Notes under the pieces: generated by a model
What the model was told of the DNA's origin: nothing
The model's database searches: none
The model's input: the letters and a program-made list of their open reading frames with translations, nothing else
Part shown: positions 5,650 to 6,088 of the stretch, one piece after another
How the letters are laid out: each line of letters opens with the position of its first letter
How positions within the stretch are numbered: the first letter of the stretch is position 1
Program-made: the position numbers and the translations under genes
NCBI GenBank assembly: GCA_030600745.1
Contig: JAUVLL010000210.1
Location: 1-6,088 of the forward strand
Direction of reading: 5' to 3'
DNA: 6,088 nucleotides
Source: Spirochaetaceae bacterium
GTDB taxonomy: Bacteria > Spirochaetota > Spirochaetia > B11-G9

Positions 5650-6088
5650 TTGTTACACAATTTCAGACAACACGGTAAAATTGAAAAGGTAAATGCTGCA
5701 TTAAAACTGTGTGGTTTCACCAATCCAACCTCATTCCAACTACAAGTCTTTCCTGCAATCTTTTCGGGTAAAGACATAATTGCTGAAACCGAACAAGCCA
5801 GGGGAAGAACAATATCGTACCTTCTTCCATTACTTATAGAACAATTCTCCCAAAAATACTCTCCATCTGTAATTATACTGACCGATTCGCAAGTATCAGT
5901 TAAAAGAATAGAAAAAAACTACACTTTTCTTGCCAATGCCAATAAATTAAAAATTTCTCTGGCTCCCCTGGGGCAAGACGGAAATGCTGGAAACGATCTT
6001 TTTCTTTTCCGAAAGAAACCCGGTATAATTGTCGGCACCTCCAGTCGTATAATTGATCATATCCGGAGAAACAATATTAACTTTACAA
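5650..6088 (+). CDS. DEAD-box RNA helicase-like protein with degenerate ATPase motifs (partial, runs off right edge)
   Basis: The frame is open from a stop at 5623-5625 to the window end; 146 codons are visible. With no ATG in frame, I propose TTG at 5650, seven bases after AGGA (5639-5642). The Q motif region is clear: GFTNPTSFQLQVFPAIFSGK at 22-41 with Gln30, then LLPLL (58-62). Aligned without gaps to ordinary DEAD-box proteins, the Walker A box (consensus AxTGSGKT) reads TEQARGRT at 47-54, so the first Gly is Ala50 and the catalytic Lys is Arg53. Motif Ia (usually PTRELA) is TDSQVSVK at 78-85, and motif Ib (TPGR) is TSSR at 130-133. The fold is therefore recognisable but ATP hydrolysis is doubtful. 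It could be a non-catalytic RNA-binding paralogue. Motif II (DEAD) and the second RecA domain lie outside the window. It is divergent from the OmpA-family gene. Confidence 0.82.
   Translation, partial: MLHNFRQHGKIEKVNAALKLCGFTNPTSFQLQVFPAIFSGKDIIAETEQARGRTISYLLPLLIEQFSQKYSPSVIILTDSQVSVKRIEKNYTFLANANKLKISLAPLGQDGNAGNDLFLFRKKPGIIVGTSSRIIDHIRRNNINFT

Overview
The window reads as AT-rich chromosomal DNA from a bacterium with an outer membrane. A spirochaete of the Spirochaetales is my best guess. The reasons are the OmpA-like protein with a GHTALAG variant motif, the TPR protein ending in a zinc-binding segment, and the general protein style. This taxonomic call is inference; no marker gene settles it. 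I see no phage, conjugative, CRISPR or recognisable defence genes.

Layout. Positions 1-2261 (minus) hold the first 753 codons of a large TPR protein that runs off the left edge. It has an N-terminal concanavalin A/LamG-like beta domain, a long TPR solenoid and the start of a C-terminal zinc-binding segment. A 91-bp divergent intergenic region follows. Then come a tRNA-Leu(CAA) gene at 2353-2436 and a 65-bp palindrome built of CAGTNNN heptamers directly behind it. Next are two plus-strand genes, probably cotranscribed: a small secreted or outer-membrane beta-barrel-like protein (2523-3128) and a SMUG1-type uracil-DNA glycosylase (3150-3887).

Converging on these is a minus-strand pair read from right to left: an exported OmpA-family protein (4353-5552), then an acidic 140-residue protein of unknown function (3912-4334). 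The small gene contains two palindromic repeats of 30 bp, both inserted in the same reading phase, so each adds ten codons that begin Gly-Arg-Asp. At the right edge, divergent from the OmpA gene, begins a DEAD-box helicase-like protein (5650 onward, partial). Its Q motif is intact but its Walker A and other N-terminal helicase motifs are degenerate. The divergent promoters of these two genes appear to overlap at their -10 boxes.

Functionally this is a mixed housekeeping neighbourhood: envelope proteins, base-excision repair, one tRNA, a scaffold protein and a putative RNA-helicase relative. Nothing indicates that all the genes form one pathway. The most interesting items are the in-frame palindromes inside a coding sequence, the apparently ATPase-dead DEAD-box paralogue, the heptamer palindrome behind the tRNA, and a SMUG1 enzyme in a bacterium.
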